Source: Rhizobium mongolense subsp. loessense
Lineage (GTDB): Bacteria; Pseudomonadota; Alphaproteobacteria; Rhizobiales; Rhizobiaceae
Assembly: GCF_900099775.1 (NCBI RefSeq)
Contig: NZ_FMTM01000007.1
Coordinates: 62,001 to 126,000, forward strand
Direction of reading: 5' to 3'
Length of the DNA stretch: 64,000 nucleotides
Shown: positions 34,400 through 41,704 of the stretch, in pieces
How positions within the stretch are numbered: the stretch's first letter is position 1
Layout of the letters: each line of letters begins with the position of its first letter
Translations under genes and position numbers: made by a program
Notes under the pieces: model-generated
Databases searched by the model: none
The model's input: only the letters and a program-made list of their open reading frames with translations
What the model was told of the DNA's origin: nothing

Positions 34400-35599
34400 A
34401 TGCCAGCTTTCAAGACTCTCGACGACCTCAGCGGCATCGCCGGAAAGCGTGTTCTCGTTCGCGTCGACCTCAACGTGCCCGTAAAAGACGGCAAGGTGAC
34501 CGACACGACGCGCATTGAACGCGTTGCGCCGACGATCCTCGAACTGTCGAAGAAGGGGGCCAAGGTTGTTCTGCTTGCGCATTTCGGCCGCCCGAAAGAA
34601 GGCCCCTCACCCGACCTCTCGCTCTCGCTGATCGCGCCGGACGTTGCAAAGGTGCTCGGCAAGCCGGTTGCCACGGCATCGGACTCGATCGGCCAAGCCG
34701 CTGCTTCGGCCGTCGCCGGAATGAAGGATGGCGATATCCTGCTTCTCGAAAACACCCGCTTCCACAAAGGTGAGGAAAAGAACGACGCGGAGTTCACCAA
34801 GGCGCTCGCTGCCAATGGCGACATCTATGTGAATGACGCTTTCTCCGCCGCCCATCGCGCCCATGCTTCCACCGAGGGCCTTGCCCACCTGCTTCCTGCC
34901 TATGCCGGCCGCACGATGCAGCAGGAGCTCGAAGCGCTCGAAAAAGGCCTCGGCAGTCCGGTCCGCCCGGTCGTTGCCATCGTCGGCGGCGCTAAGGTTT
35001 CCACCAAGATCGATCTGCTCATGAACCTCGTGAAGAAGGTCGATGCCCTGGTGATCGGCGGCGGCATGGCCAATACCTTCCTCGCCGCCCGCGGCACCAA
35101 TGTCGGCAAGTCGCTCTGCGAGCACGACCTTGGCGAAACCGCAAAACAGATCATGATCGAAGCCGCGACAGCCGGCTGCGCGATCATTCTGCCGGAAGAC
35201 GGCGTTGTCGCGCGCGAGTTCAAGGCAGGTGCCGCCAACCAGACCGTCGACATCAACGCCATTCCCGAAGATGCCATGGTCCTCGACGTCGGTCCGAAGT
35301 CGGTCGAGGTCGTCAAGGCCTGGATCGAGCGCGCCCAGACGCTGGTCTGGAACGGGCCGCTCGGCGCCTTCGAAATCGAGCCTTTCGATAAGGCGACGGT
35401 CGCAGCGGCCAAATACGCTGCCGAACGCACCAAGGCTGGCAAGCTCACCTCCGTCGCAGGCGGCGGCGATACTGTTTCGGCACTGAACCATGCCGGTGCC
35501 GCTGATGACTTCAGCTATGTTTCGACCGCAGGCGGCGCCTTCCTCGAATGGATGGAAGGCAAGGTCTTGCCGGGCGTTGCCGTGCTCTCCGGCAAGTAA
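34400..35599 (+). CDS. pgk: Phosphoglycerate kinase
   Basis: A 399-residue PGK: KRVLVRVDLNVPVKDGKV at the N-terminus, LLAHFGRPKEG (3-PG site), and the nucleotide site VSTKIDLLMNLVKKVD, with the C-terminal GGGDTVSAL. It makes ATP from 1,3-bisphosphoglycerate, or runs in reverse during growth on C4 acids. The ribosome site is weak (GGA). It is followed by a terminator and then the aldolase gene. Confidence 0.97.
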   Translation: MPAFKTLDDLSGIAGKRVLVRVDLNVPVKDGKVTDTTRIERVAPTILELSKKGAKVVLLAHFGRPKEGPSPDLSLSLIAPDVAKVLGKPVATASDSIGQAAASAVAGMKDGDILLLENTRFHKGEEKNDAEFTKALAANGDIYVNDAFSAAHRAHASTEGLAHLLPAYAGRTMQQELEALEKGLGSPVRPVVAIVGGAKVSTKIDLLMNLVKKVDALVIGGGMANTFLAARGTNVGKSLCEHDLGETAKQIMIEAATAGCAIILPEDGVVAREFKAGAANQTVDINAIPEDAMVLDVGPKSVEVVKAWIERAQTLVWNGPLGAFEIEPFDKATVAAAKYAAERTKAGKLTSVAGGGDTVSALNHAGAADDFSYVSTAGGAFLEWMEGKVLPGVAVLSGK

Positions 35600-35631
35600 C
35601 CGCCCGGATTTGGCAATTTTTACATGTGGAT

Positions 35632-35667
35632 AGACCGCTGGAGCTTGCAGGCTTCGGCGGTCTTTTG
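35632..35667 (+). terminator. Rho-independent terminator of pgk
   Basis: GACCGC (35633-35638) pairs with GCGGTC (35657-35662), followed by TTTT. Confidence 0.7.
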
Positions 35668-35693
35668 CTCACACAGCGAAAAAACTCCCAAAG

Positions 35694-35728
35694 TTTCAAA
35701 CGATTGAAACGATTTCAATCGTTTCAAT
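35694..35728. promoter_or_regulatory. Tandem overlapping palindromes upstream of aldolase
   Basis: Four alternating half-sites TTTCAA / TTGAAA / TTTCAA / TTTCAA separated by ACGA, CGA and TCG. They contain the perfect 11-bp dyad ATTGAAACGAT-TTCA-ATCGTTTCAAT (35703-35728). The GAAAcg/cgTTTC pattern resembles LacI-family operators. It lies 93 bases before the aldolase ATG. Confidence 0.55.
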
Positions 35729-35820
35729 GACTTAGCGCTCCATTCTCCTGCCTATAAACTTCTGTTATCGCCGACCTATATGCATGGTTGCCGATTTTCT
35801 TGTCGTGGAGAGAGTAAAAA

Positions 35821-36846
35821 ATGAGCGAACGCCTGGAAGACATTGCAGCAAAGATGGTAGCGGGTGGCCGGGGGCTGCTTGCCGCCGATGAATCGACCAG
35901 TACGATTGGAAAGCGGTTCGATACGATCGGCTTGGAATCCACTGAAACGAGCCGCCGCGATTATCGCGAAATGCTCTTCCGCTCCGAAGAGGCAATGAAG
36001 AAGTATATCTCGGGCGTGATCCTTTATGAAGAGACGCTTTATCAGAAAGCGGCCGACGGCACGCCCTTCGTCGACATCATCAAGGCTGCAGACAGCATTT
36101 CCGGCATCAAGGTCGATATCGGCGCCAAGCCGATGGCGAAATATCCGGGCGAAACGATTACCGAAGGCCTCGACGGCCTCGCCGACCGCCTTGCCAAATA
36201 TTATGAAGCCGGAGCCCGCTTCGCCAAGTGGCGCGGCGTGATCGCCATCTCCTCCTCGCTGCCCACTTGGGGTTCGATGAAAGCAAACGCTCATGCGCTC
36301 GCCCGCTACGCCGTGCTGTGCCAGCAAGCCGGTATCGTGCCGATCGTCGAGCCGGAATGCCTGATGGACGGCAAGCCGGGCGACCACAATATCGAGCGCT
36401 GCGCCGAAGTCACCGAATGGACGCTGCGTACCGTCTTCGAAGAACTTGCCGATGCACGCGTCAGCCTGGAAGGCATGATCCTGAAGCCAAACATGGTCAT
36501 TGACGGCAAGAACGCCCGCAAGGCATCCGTCGCGGAAGTCGCCGAACGCACCGTCCAGGTGTTGAAGCGCACGGTTCCGTCCGCCGTTCCCGGAATTGCC
36601 TTCCTTTCCGGCGGTCAATCCACCGAAGAAGCGACAGCTCACCTCTCGGCGATCAATTCCGGATTCGAGCTGCCCTGGAAGGTCACCTTCTCCTATGGCC
36701 GCGCGCTGCAGGATACGGCACTGAAGGCGTGGGGCGGAAAACAGGAAAACGTCGCCGCCGGCCAGCGCGCCTTCAGCCACCGCGCCGAAATGAACAGCCT
36801 TGCAGCCAAGGGCAGCTGGAAACAGGAACTTGAAAACGCGGCGTAG
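35821..36846 (+). CDS. Class I fructose-bisphosphate aldolase
   Basis: A 341-residue Schiff-base aldolase of the plant/animal type: LAADESTSTIGKRF near the N-terminus, AKWRGVIAI, IVEPECLMDG, and the Schiff-base Lys in EGMILKPNMVIDG, followed by FLSGGQS. Rhizobiaceae commonly carry this class I enzyme beside pgk, here used in glycolysis/gluconeogenesis. GGAGAG lies about 10 bases before the ATG. The upstream palindromes suggest repressor control, separately from pgk, whose terminator intervenes. Confidence 0.95.
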   Translation: MSERLEDIAAKMVAGGRGLLAADESTSTIGKRFDTIGLESTETSRRDYREMLFRSEEAMKKYISGVILYEETLYQKAADGTPFVDIIKAADSISGIKVDIGAKPMAKYPGETITEGLDGLADRLAKYYEAGARFAKWRGVIAISSSLPTWGSMKANAHALARYAVLCQQAGIVPIVEPECLMDGKPGDHNIERCAEVTEWTLRTVFEELADARVSLEGMILKPNMVIDGKNARKASVAEVAERTVQVLKRTVPSAVPGIAFLSGGQSTEEATAHLSAINSGFELPWKVTFSYGRALQDTALKAWGGKQENVAAGQRAFSHRAEMNSLAAKGSWKQELENAA

Positions 36847-36879
36847 CCGCCACTTAGCGCCATTGCGACGTGCCCTCCT

Positions 36880-37015
36880 GCCGTGAGCTTGTCACGGAGA
36901 TCCAGCCGCGCCATGTCCATGCGCGAATGACTCACAACGAATGATGAAGAGAATCAGCCACGGCGCGGACGCGCCGTGGTTCAGTCCTGTGACAAGCACG
37001 TGAATGGAGGGCCGC
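36880..37015. repeat. RIME-like palindromic intergenic repeat, copy 2
   Basis: Between the aldolase and the PhzF gene. The left end is built on GTGAGCTTGTCACGGAGATC and the right end on CAGTCCTGTGACAAGCACG, so the GCTTGTCAC core faces GTGACAAGC in inverted orientation. The centre is a perfect 10-bp palindrome CCACGGCGCG-GA-CGCGCCGTGG (36958-36979). It shares its core with the 8.4-kb repeat. The palindrome may also serve as a terminator or transcript stabiliser. Confidence 0.55.
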
Positions 37016-37120
37016 GAAGCTCGCCAAGCTCAATTCTTGCATTGTCACGGCGACAAGATTGCGCTTTCGCGATCGAAGGACGTGACTCATTATTGCGGCT
37101 TCCAAAATATCGGAGCCGCA

Positions 37121-38038
37121 ATGACTGTCCTTTCTTATACGACCGTCGACGTTTTCACTTCCACCCGTTTTGAAGGCAATCCGCTCGCCGTCGTCACCGG
37201 CGCCGAGCAGCTCAGCACCAAGACGATGCAGAAGATCGCAGCGGAATTCAAATATTCCGAAATCACCTTCGTCCTGCCGCCCAAGGATCCCGCCAACACA
37301 GCGAATGTCCGAATCTTCACGCCGACGATGGAGGTGCCGTTCGCAGGCCATCCGAATGTCGGCACAGCTTATGTTCTCGGCCAGCAGCAGGAGATCTTCG
37401 GCAGGCCGATCGGCGACACGCTGCGTTTCGAAGAAAAGGCCGGTTTGGTTGAAGTGGCGCTTCGGCGTACTGAAGGTCGAGTCACTGCTGCAACGATCCG
37501 TGCGCCTCGGCCTCTGGATATCGGGACTGCCGTCTGCGAAGAAACTGTTGCGCGCTGCATCGGCATCGACCGCAGCGCAATCGTCAAATCGACCCACCAA
37601 CCGGTTTTCGTCTCCGTCGGCCTTACCTTTGCTGTTGCCGAACTCGACGGCCTGGCATCGCTTGGCGCCGCCCGAGCGAATCTCACGCATTTCCAAGAGG
37701 CTGCCGGCCCGAACGCTGAAAGCAATCACGATTTCTCGCTCTTCGTCTATGTCCGTTCTCCGGACGAGCCTTGGGCGATCCGCGCCCGCATGTTCGCGCC
37801 ACTAGACAACGTCCCCGAAGATCCGGCGACAGGCAGCGCTTCCGCGGCACTCTGCGCCTATCTCGTCTCACTCGCGCCGGAGCAAACCATAAGCCGGCGT
37901 GTGACGATCGAGCAGGGTGTCGAGATGGGCCGGCGCAGCAGCATAGAAGTCGATGTCGTCAAGAAAGATGACGTCGTGACCGACGTCACGATTTCCGGCA
38001 GTTGCGTGCCGGTCATGCGCGGCGAGATCACCGCCTAG
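37121..38038 (+). CDS. PhzF-family isomerase
   Basis: A 305-residue two-domain diaminopimelate-epimerase-fold protein of the PhzF group: YTTVDVFTSTRFEGNPLAVV at the start with the catalytic Glu in FKYSEITFVLPP, and the hallmark FTPTMEVPFAGHPNVGTAYVL, then DPATGSASAALCAYL. Members other than phenazine-pathway PhzF have unknown substrates, and there are no phenazine genes nearby. GGAG 6 bases upstream fits the ATG at 37121; a longer frame from 37004 is unlikely. Its stop overlaps the stop of the small gene on the other strand. Confidence 0.9.
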   Translation: MTVLSYTTVDVFTSTRFEGNPLAVVTGAEQLSTKTMQKIAAEFKYSEITFVLPPKDPANTANVRIFTPTMEVPFAGHPNVGTAYVLGQQQEIFGRPIGDTLRFEEKAGLVEVALRRTEGRVTAATIRAPRPLDIGTAVCEETVARCIGIDRSAIVKSTHQPVFVSVGLTFAVAELDGLASLGAARANLTHFQEAAGPNAESNHDFSLFVYVRSPDEPWAIRARMFAPLDNVPEDPATGSASAALCAYLVSLAPEQTISRRVTIEQGVEMGRRSSIEVDVVKKDDVVTDVTISGSCVPVMRGEITA

Positions 38039-38199
38039 GCGATCAGGTCGCGGCCAAGGAGCGCAACCGCCCAAACGGCAAACGCAATCAGCGCAATCTT
38101 CCAGAAGTCCATTCGTTGGCGCAAACCGGGCAGCCCCAGCGGCTTGATGATCTGTATAACCATGGCAAGGACGAGCAACAGCGCCAGCAGCTTTGTCAT
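38035..38199 (-). CDS. 54-residue two-helix membrane protein
   Basis: A short gene on the minus strand: MTKLLALLLVLAMVIQIIKP, then PGLRQRMDFWKIALIAFAVWAVALLGRDLIA. Two hydrophobic helices flank a basic loop, typical of small rhizobial inner-membrane proteins. GGA lies 11 bases upstream. The stop codon is shared within CTAG with the stop of the convergent PhzF gene. Family unknown to me; the clean amphipathic pattern and absence of rare residues support coding. Confidence 0.6.
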   Translation of the reverse strand: MTKLLALLLVLAMVIQIIKPLGLPGLRQRMDFWKIALIAFAVWAVALLGRDLIA

Positions 38200-38334
38200 G
38201 GCATTATTTTTCCAATATTTCAGAATGTCACAGGACGGACATTATTCCGCGCGAACACAGCACTTCTTCATGCCGTAACGGCATTCCGGGCCATAATCAA
38301 CACCATTGGGACAGGACGGGCAGCGTCTTGTCTT

Positions 38335-39651
38335 ATGACTTTTCAAATCGAACGTGCCGAGAATGTGGAAATGAGAAGAAATCTGCTGTCCGTCGCCGCG
38401 CTGCTTTTCGGAACGCTTTTCCTCTTCATGGGCAATGGCCTGCAGGGCATCCTGCTTCCCGTCCGCGGCAACCTCGAAGGTTATGCCACGACCACGCTCG
38501 GCCTGCTCGGCACGTCCTGGGCGGCAGGCTTTGTCGTCGGCTGCCTCGTCGCCCCCAAACTGGTGCGGCGCGTCGGCCATGTGCGCGCCTTCTCCGGCTT
38601 CATTTCGATCATCGCCATCATCGCCCTTGTGAGCGGCATCATCATCGATCCGATCTGGTGGATTGCGCTGCGCGCCGTCACGGGCTTCTCGACCGCCGGC
38701 ACCTCGATGATTATCGAAAGCTGGCTGAACGAGCGCGCCACGAACGAAAGCCGCGGTGCAATCTTCTCGCTCTATATCGGCATCACCCTTCTCGGCGTCG
38801 TCGGCGGCCAGATGATGATCCCGCTCGAAGACGTGCGAACGCCGTTGCTCTTCATGGTCTGCGGCATCTTCTACTGCATCGCCATGCTGCCCACGACGCT
38901 CTCGACCGCAGCCTCGCCGCAGCCGCTGAAGGCGGTGAAGCTCGACCTGCCTGCGCTCTACCGCAATTCGCCCGTCTCCTGCCTCGGCATCTTGATGGTC
39001 GGCATCGCCAACGGTGCCTACGGCACGCTTGGAGCGGTTTTCGGGGCAGGTGCGGGACTTTCCGATGCCAGCATCGCAATCATGATGAGCGCCACCATTT
39101 TCGCCGGTGCGCTGATGCAGCTTCCAGCCGGCCGCCTTTCCGATCGTGTCGACCGCCGCTATGTTCTGGCAGTCATGTCGGCGATTGCGGCGGTCGCTGG
39201 CCTTCTGATCGTGGTGCTGCATCCCTCCTCGCCTGCGCTTCTGATCGGCCTTGTCATCCTTTACGGTGCAGTTGCCAACACGCTCTATCCGATCGCCGTA
39301 GCGCATGCGAACGACTTCGCCTCCGCCGAGGACTTCGTGAAGGTTTCCGGCGGGCTCCTGTTGCTCTATGGTATCGGGACGGTGATCGGACCAACGATCG
39401 GCGGCCCTGTGATGGCGATGACAAGCCCACACGCGCTCTTCCTCGTCACGGCGCTGTCGCATGTCTTCATCACCGCTTACGCAATCATCCGCAGCCGCAT
39501 TCGCGCCGCAGTGCCGGCAAGCGAACGCGACACTTACACGACGATGCCGACCGGCACCTCGCAGATGCTGACGCCCGAGAGCATGTCGCTTGTCGAGCCC
39601 ATGTCGAACAAGCCTCCCGAAAGCGACGATCCTGCTGTAAAATACGGCTGA
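38335..39651 (+). CDS. MFS transporter, YcaD-like
   Basis: A 438-residue 12-helix permease of the YcaD type: FGTLFLFMGNGLQGILLPVRGNLEG in helix 1, the loop motif GCLVAPKLVRRVGHVRAF, GTSMIIESWLNERATNESRG in helix 4-5, and a soluble C-terminal tail of about 50 residues (ERDTYTTMPTGTSQMLTPES). The substrate is unknown. The start may be the ATG at 38335 or, more in line with relatives, the ATG at 38371 (MRRNLLSVAALL). A small DUF1192 gene follows after 21 bases and is probably co-transcribed. Confidence 0.88.
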   Translation: MTFQIERAENVEMRRNLLSVAALLFGTLFLFMGNGLQGILLPVRGNLEGYATTTLGLLGTSWAAGFVVGCLVAPKLVRRVGHVRAFSGFISIIAIIALVSGIIIDPIWWIALRAVTGFSTAGTSMIIESWLNERATNESRGAIFSLYIGITLLGVVGGQMMIPLEDVRTPLLFMVCGIFYCIAMLPTTLSTAASPQPLKAVKLDLPALYRNSPVSCLGILMVGIANGAYGTLGAVFGAGAGLSDASIAIMMSATIFAGALMQLPAGRLSDRVDRRYVLAVMSAIAAVAGLLIVVLHPSSPALLIGLVILYGAVANTLYPIAVAHANDFASAEDFVKVSGGLLLLYGIGTVIGPTIGGPVMAMTSPHALFLVTALSHVFITAYAIIRSRIRAAVPASERDTYTTMPTGTSQMLTPESMSLVEPMSNKPPESDDPAVKYG

Positions 39652-39672
39652 CAACCGGACGGAGGATTGCTC

Positions 39673-39861
39673 ATGAGCTTCATTGACGATGACCTGCCTA
39701 AGAAGGCAGCTTACGAAATCGGGTCCGATCTCTCCATGCTTTCCGTGGACGAGCTTAAGGAGCGTATCGAACAGCTGAGGGCGGAGATTGCCCGCATAGA
39801 GGCTGAAGTCACGAGGAAAGCTTCGGGCCGCGCCGCAGCCGAAAGCCTTTTTCGCTCCTAG
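39673..39861 (+). CDS. DUF1192 small coiled-coil protein
   Basis: A 62-residue protein: MSFIDDDLPKKAAYEIGSDL, then a charged helix LSVDELKERIEQLRAEIARI. This matches DUF1192, a short alphaproteobacterial family of unknown function. GGAGG, 7 bases before the ATG, makes the start clear; a Met two codons upstream is not favoured. Confidence 0.85.
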   Translation: MSFIDDDLPKKAAYEIGSDLSMLSVDELKERIEQLRAEIARIEAEVTRKASGRAAAESLFRS

Positions 39862-39939
39862 CGTTCGATCAAAGGCTACGGGCAAGCGAATAACCGCTGC
39901 CGCAAGTCTTAATACGAAACAATGTTAATAGAATATTAA

Positions 39940-40065
39940 GCTTTATGAGATATTACTGTTCTCATCCAGATTTCGTCTGGATCTCAGACAGTTTTCCATG
40001 CGGCGAATTGGTCTGATTTTTCTCCCTGTTTTACCTTGAGAGCCGCTTTTGCGGCTCTTCTTTTT
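39940..40065 (+). ncRNA. Candidate trans-acting small RNA
   Basis: An AT-rich, promoter-like region (39905-39955) is followed by a perfect hairpin ATCCAGA-TTTCG-TCTGGAT (39964-39982), a single-stranded stretch containing TTTTTCTCCCTGTTTT (CUCCC, an anti-Shine-Dalgarno-like core) and a strong terminator. This is the layout of a rhizobial trans-encoded sRNA. The alternative is a long terminator region of the DUF1192 transcript. Confidence 0.4.
40038..40065 (+). terminator. Strong Rho-independent terminator
   Basis: GAGCCGC-TTTT-GCGGCTC (40040-40057, outer AG/CT partly paired), followed by TTCTTTTT. Confidence 0.88.
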
Positions 40066-40238
40066 GCGCCGGCGCCAATTTCCCACGAAACTGTGGAAGT
40101 TAACCTTTTCTTAAGAAACGCCTTGCGCATTTGGGCTAAAGATACCATCCTAAAGACATAAAGACAGACCTCTGAAACTTTTGTTTCAGGCTGGCGTTAC
40201 CTGAACATATGTAGACGCGTGCAACAGGAACCATTTGA

Positions 40239-40754
40239 ATGTCGGAACTCGGTTTGAACACCATCAGTTTTGCGGGCCGCGTTGCCACATCCTCGCAGTT
40301 CAAGACACTGTACGCGGAAGGCATGTCGCTGGTCGAGGAAACTGCCGCCTATCTGGATGGCAATGGCCGCGCCGCATCCAAGGTTCTGCCCCGCATGGCT
40401 TCGGTTCTCTACGCTGCCGAATCGATGCGCCTCACGACCCGCTTGATGCAGATGGCGTCCTGGCTGCTCCTGCAGCGTGCCGTCAATAACGGCGAGATGT
40501 CGCGAGACCAGGTTCTCGCTGAAAAGAACAAGGTCCGCCTTGACGGGTTCAACGTGGACCGCAATGCCCCGGGCTGGGGCGATCTGCCGGAAGCCTTCCG
40601 CGATCTCGTCGAACGTTCGCTGCGCCTCCAGAACCGCGTTGCCCTTCTCGACCGTGAAATCTATCGCCCGAATGAAGCGCCAATCGTTCCCGACAATCAG
40701 AACAGCGTCCAGGCACAACTGAGCCTGCTGCAAACGGCTTTCGGCAACAACTGA
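40239..40754 (+). CDS. DUF1465-family protein
   Basis: A 171-residue protein of DUF1465, a family confined to alphaproteobacteria: SQFKTLYAEGMSLVEETAAYL, then SVLYAAESMRLTTRLMQMASWLLLQRAV and LPEAFRDLVERSLRLQNRVALLDREIY. It is mostly helical, with no signal or membrane segment. Members have been tied loosely to cell-cycle regulation; no function is claimed here. Its leader carries a perfect palindrome and a terminator follows at once, so it is monocistronic. Confidence 0.85.
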   Translation: MSELGLNTISFAGRVATSSQFKTLYAEGMSLVEETAAYLDGNGRAASKVLPRMASVLYAAESMRLTTRLMQMASWLLLQRAVNNGEMSRDQVLAEKNKVRLDGFNVDRNAPGWGDLPEAFRDLVERSLRLQNRVALLDREIYRPNEAPIVPDNQNSVQAQLSLLQTAFGNN

Positions 40755-40777
40755 GAGCTTGCATAGGCTAAAGATGG

Positions 40778-40808
40778 AACCGGCTGCGTGATACGCGGCC
40801 GGTTTTTT
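40778..40808 (+). terminator. Terminator of the DUF1465 gene
   Basis: AACCGG (40778-40783) pairs with CCGGTT (40799-40804), with inner CTGCG/CGCGG, followed by a T-run (TTTTTT from 40803). Confidence 0.85.
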
Positions 40809-40914
40809 GTTGGTACTCCCTGCAGCTTCATCCAGGAGGAAGGTGAGAAGGCGACTGCTGCTCTCGAGCGATGGGGTTTCTGATGCGGTGCCGACGAGCA
40901 TCGCCTGCTCTTTG

Positions 40915-41241
40915 AAGTCAACGTGCCGAAGCGTTCACTGAAAAACCAATGAAGGAACTGGAAGAAGGCAAAGACAAGCGGTTCGAAATGCCGACGCCCT
41001 TTTCGGCGATCTTGGCCCCCTCTGTGCTGACGCCTGTGCAATCCGGAAAGTTCAAGCGTGACGTCAAGCGCATAAGAAAGCGCGGCAGGAATATCCGCAA
41101 GTTAAGAGTGCCTGCTTTTCATCATCAATGGATGCCGAGTACTCAGATCATCGGCTGCGGCGATTGGCAGCTCCTCCATCTCATCGAGGTTCGGGAACCT
41201 TTGCATGCCTCGGCACTCATTCAGACTTGCTCAAGCAATAA
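40915..41241 (+). pseudogene. Relic of a RelB-RelE (YafQ-type) toxin-antitoxin module
   Basis: In the gap between DUF1465 and rpmE, one frame gives an antitoxin-like tail (MKELEEGKDKRFEM, about 40949-40990). From a GTG at 41024 a YafQ-like toxin start follows: MLTPVQSGKFKRDVKRIRKR. After that the match moves between frames: DAEYSDHRLRR near 41135, DWQLLHLIEV near 41162-41191, and finally LGTHSDLLKQ ending at TAA 41239-41241. These are the expected YafQ blocks in order, but with at least two frameshifts and a shortened middle. The module is dead. The antitoxin part is much weaker than the toxin part. Confidence 0.6.
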
Positions 41242-41268
41242 AAAAGCCCGGAAACCCGGGCTCTTTTC
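41237..41268 (-). terminator. Terminator of rpmE
   Basis: On the minus strand AGCCCGG-GTTT-CCGGGCT, followed by TTTTTT, 22 bases after the rpmE stop. The stem is adjacent to the toxin relic. Confidence 0.88.
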
Positions 41269-41290
41269 AAATTCCGTACCGCAAAAGCGA

Positions 41291-41512
41291 TTAGAGGCCG
41301 AGGCCGCCGAAGCGCTTGTTGAACTTGGACACGCGGCCGCCGCGGTCCACGAGCTGCTGGTTGCCGCCGGTCCAGGCCGGGTGGGACTTGGAATCGATTT
41401 CGAGGTTCATGACGGCGCCTTCCGAACCCCAGGTCGAGCGGGTTTCGTATTCGGTGCCATCGGTCATCACCACCTTGATGACGTGGTAGTCGGGATGGAT
41501 ATCAGCCTTCAT
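41291..41512 (-). CDS. rpmE: Ribosomal protein bL31
   Basis: A 73-residue L31 (MKADIHPDYHVIKVVMTDGT, HPAWTGGNQQLVDRGGRVSKF). The zinc-binding cysteines of C+ forms are absent, so this is the Cys-less type usual in rhizobia. AGGAAG precedes the start at 41512. It is divergent from the ABC transporter gene. Confidence 0.96.
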   Translation of the reverse strand: MKADIHPDYHVIKVVMTDGTEYETRSTWGSEGAVMNLEIDSKSHPAWTGGNQQLVDRGGRVSKFNKRFGGLGL

Positions 41513-41704
41513 AACAATCTTCCTGCGATGCCAGGGTCCAATTTGACGCAAGTCATTGCGGCAAGAGAACCGATTGAATAAATGAAGCCGCAGTCGCTAA
41601 GGCTACGGCTTCCCATTCGGATGCGGTGCCTATACATGAAGGCCGCCCGGATAACAAGGGCCTACAAGCTGCTGATCAGCGGTATTGGGGCGATTGGAGA
41701 TGAT

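Larger units (their letters stand above)
39862..40238 (+). other. 377-base gap with candidate small RNA and leader palindrome
   Basis: No protein gene. The stretch holds a candidate sRNA with terminator at about 39940-40065 (listed separately) and, at 40172-40189, a perfect palindrome CTGAAAC-TTTT-GTTTCAG 50-67 bases before the DUF1465 start, which could be an operator or an mRNA hairpin. Confidence 0.5.

Noticed and set aside
38242..39885. A 547-residue open frame antisense to the MFS gene
   Set aside because: Charged, repetitive composition; the other strand encodes an unmistakable 12-helix transporter.
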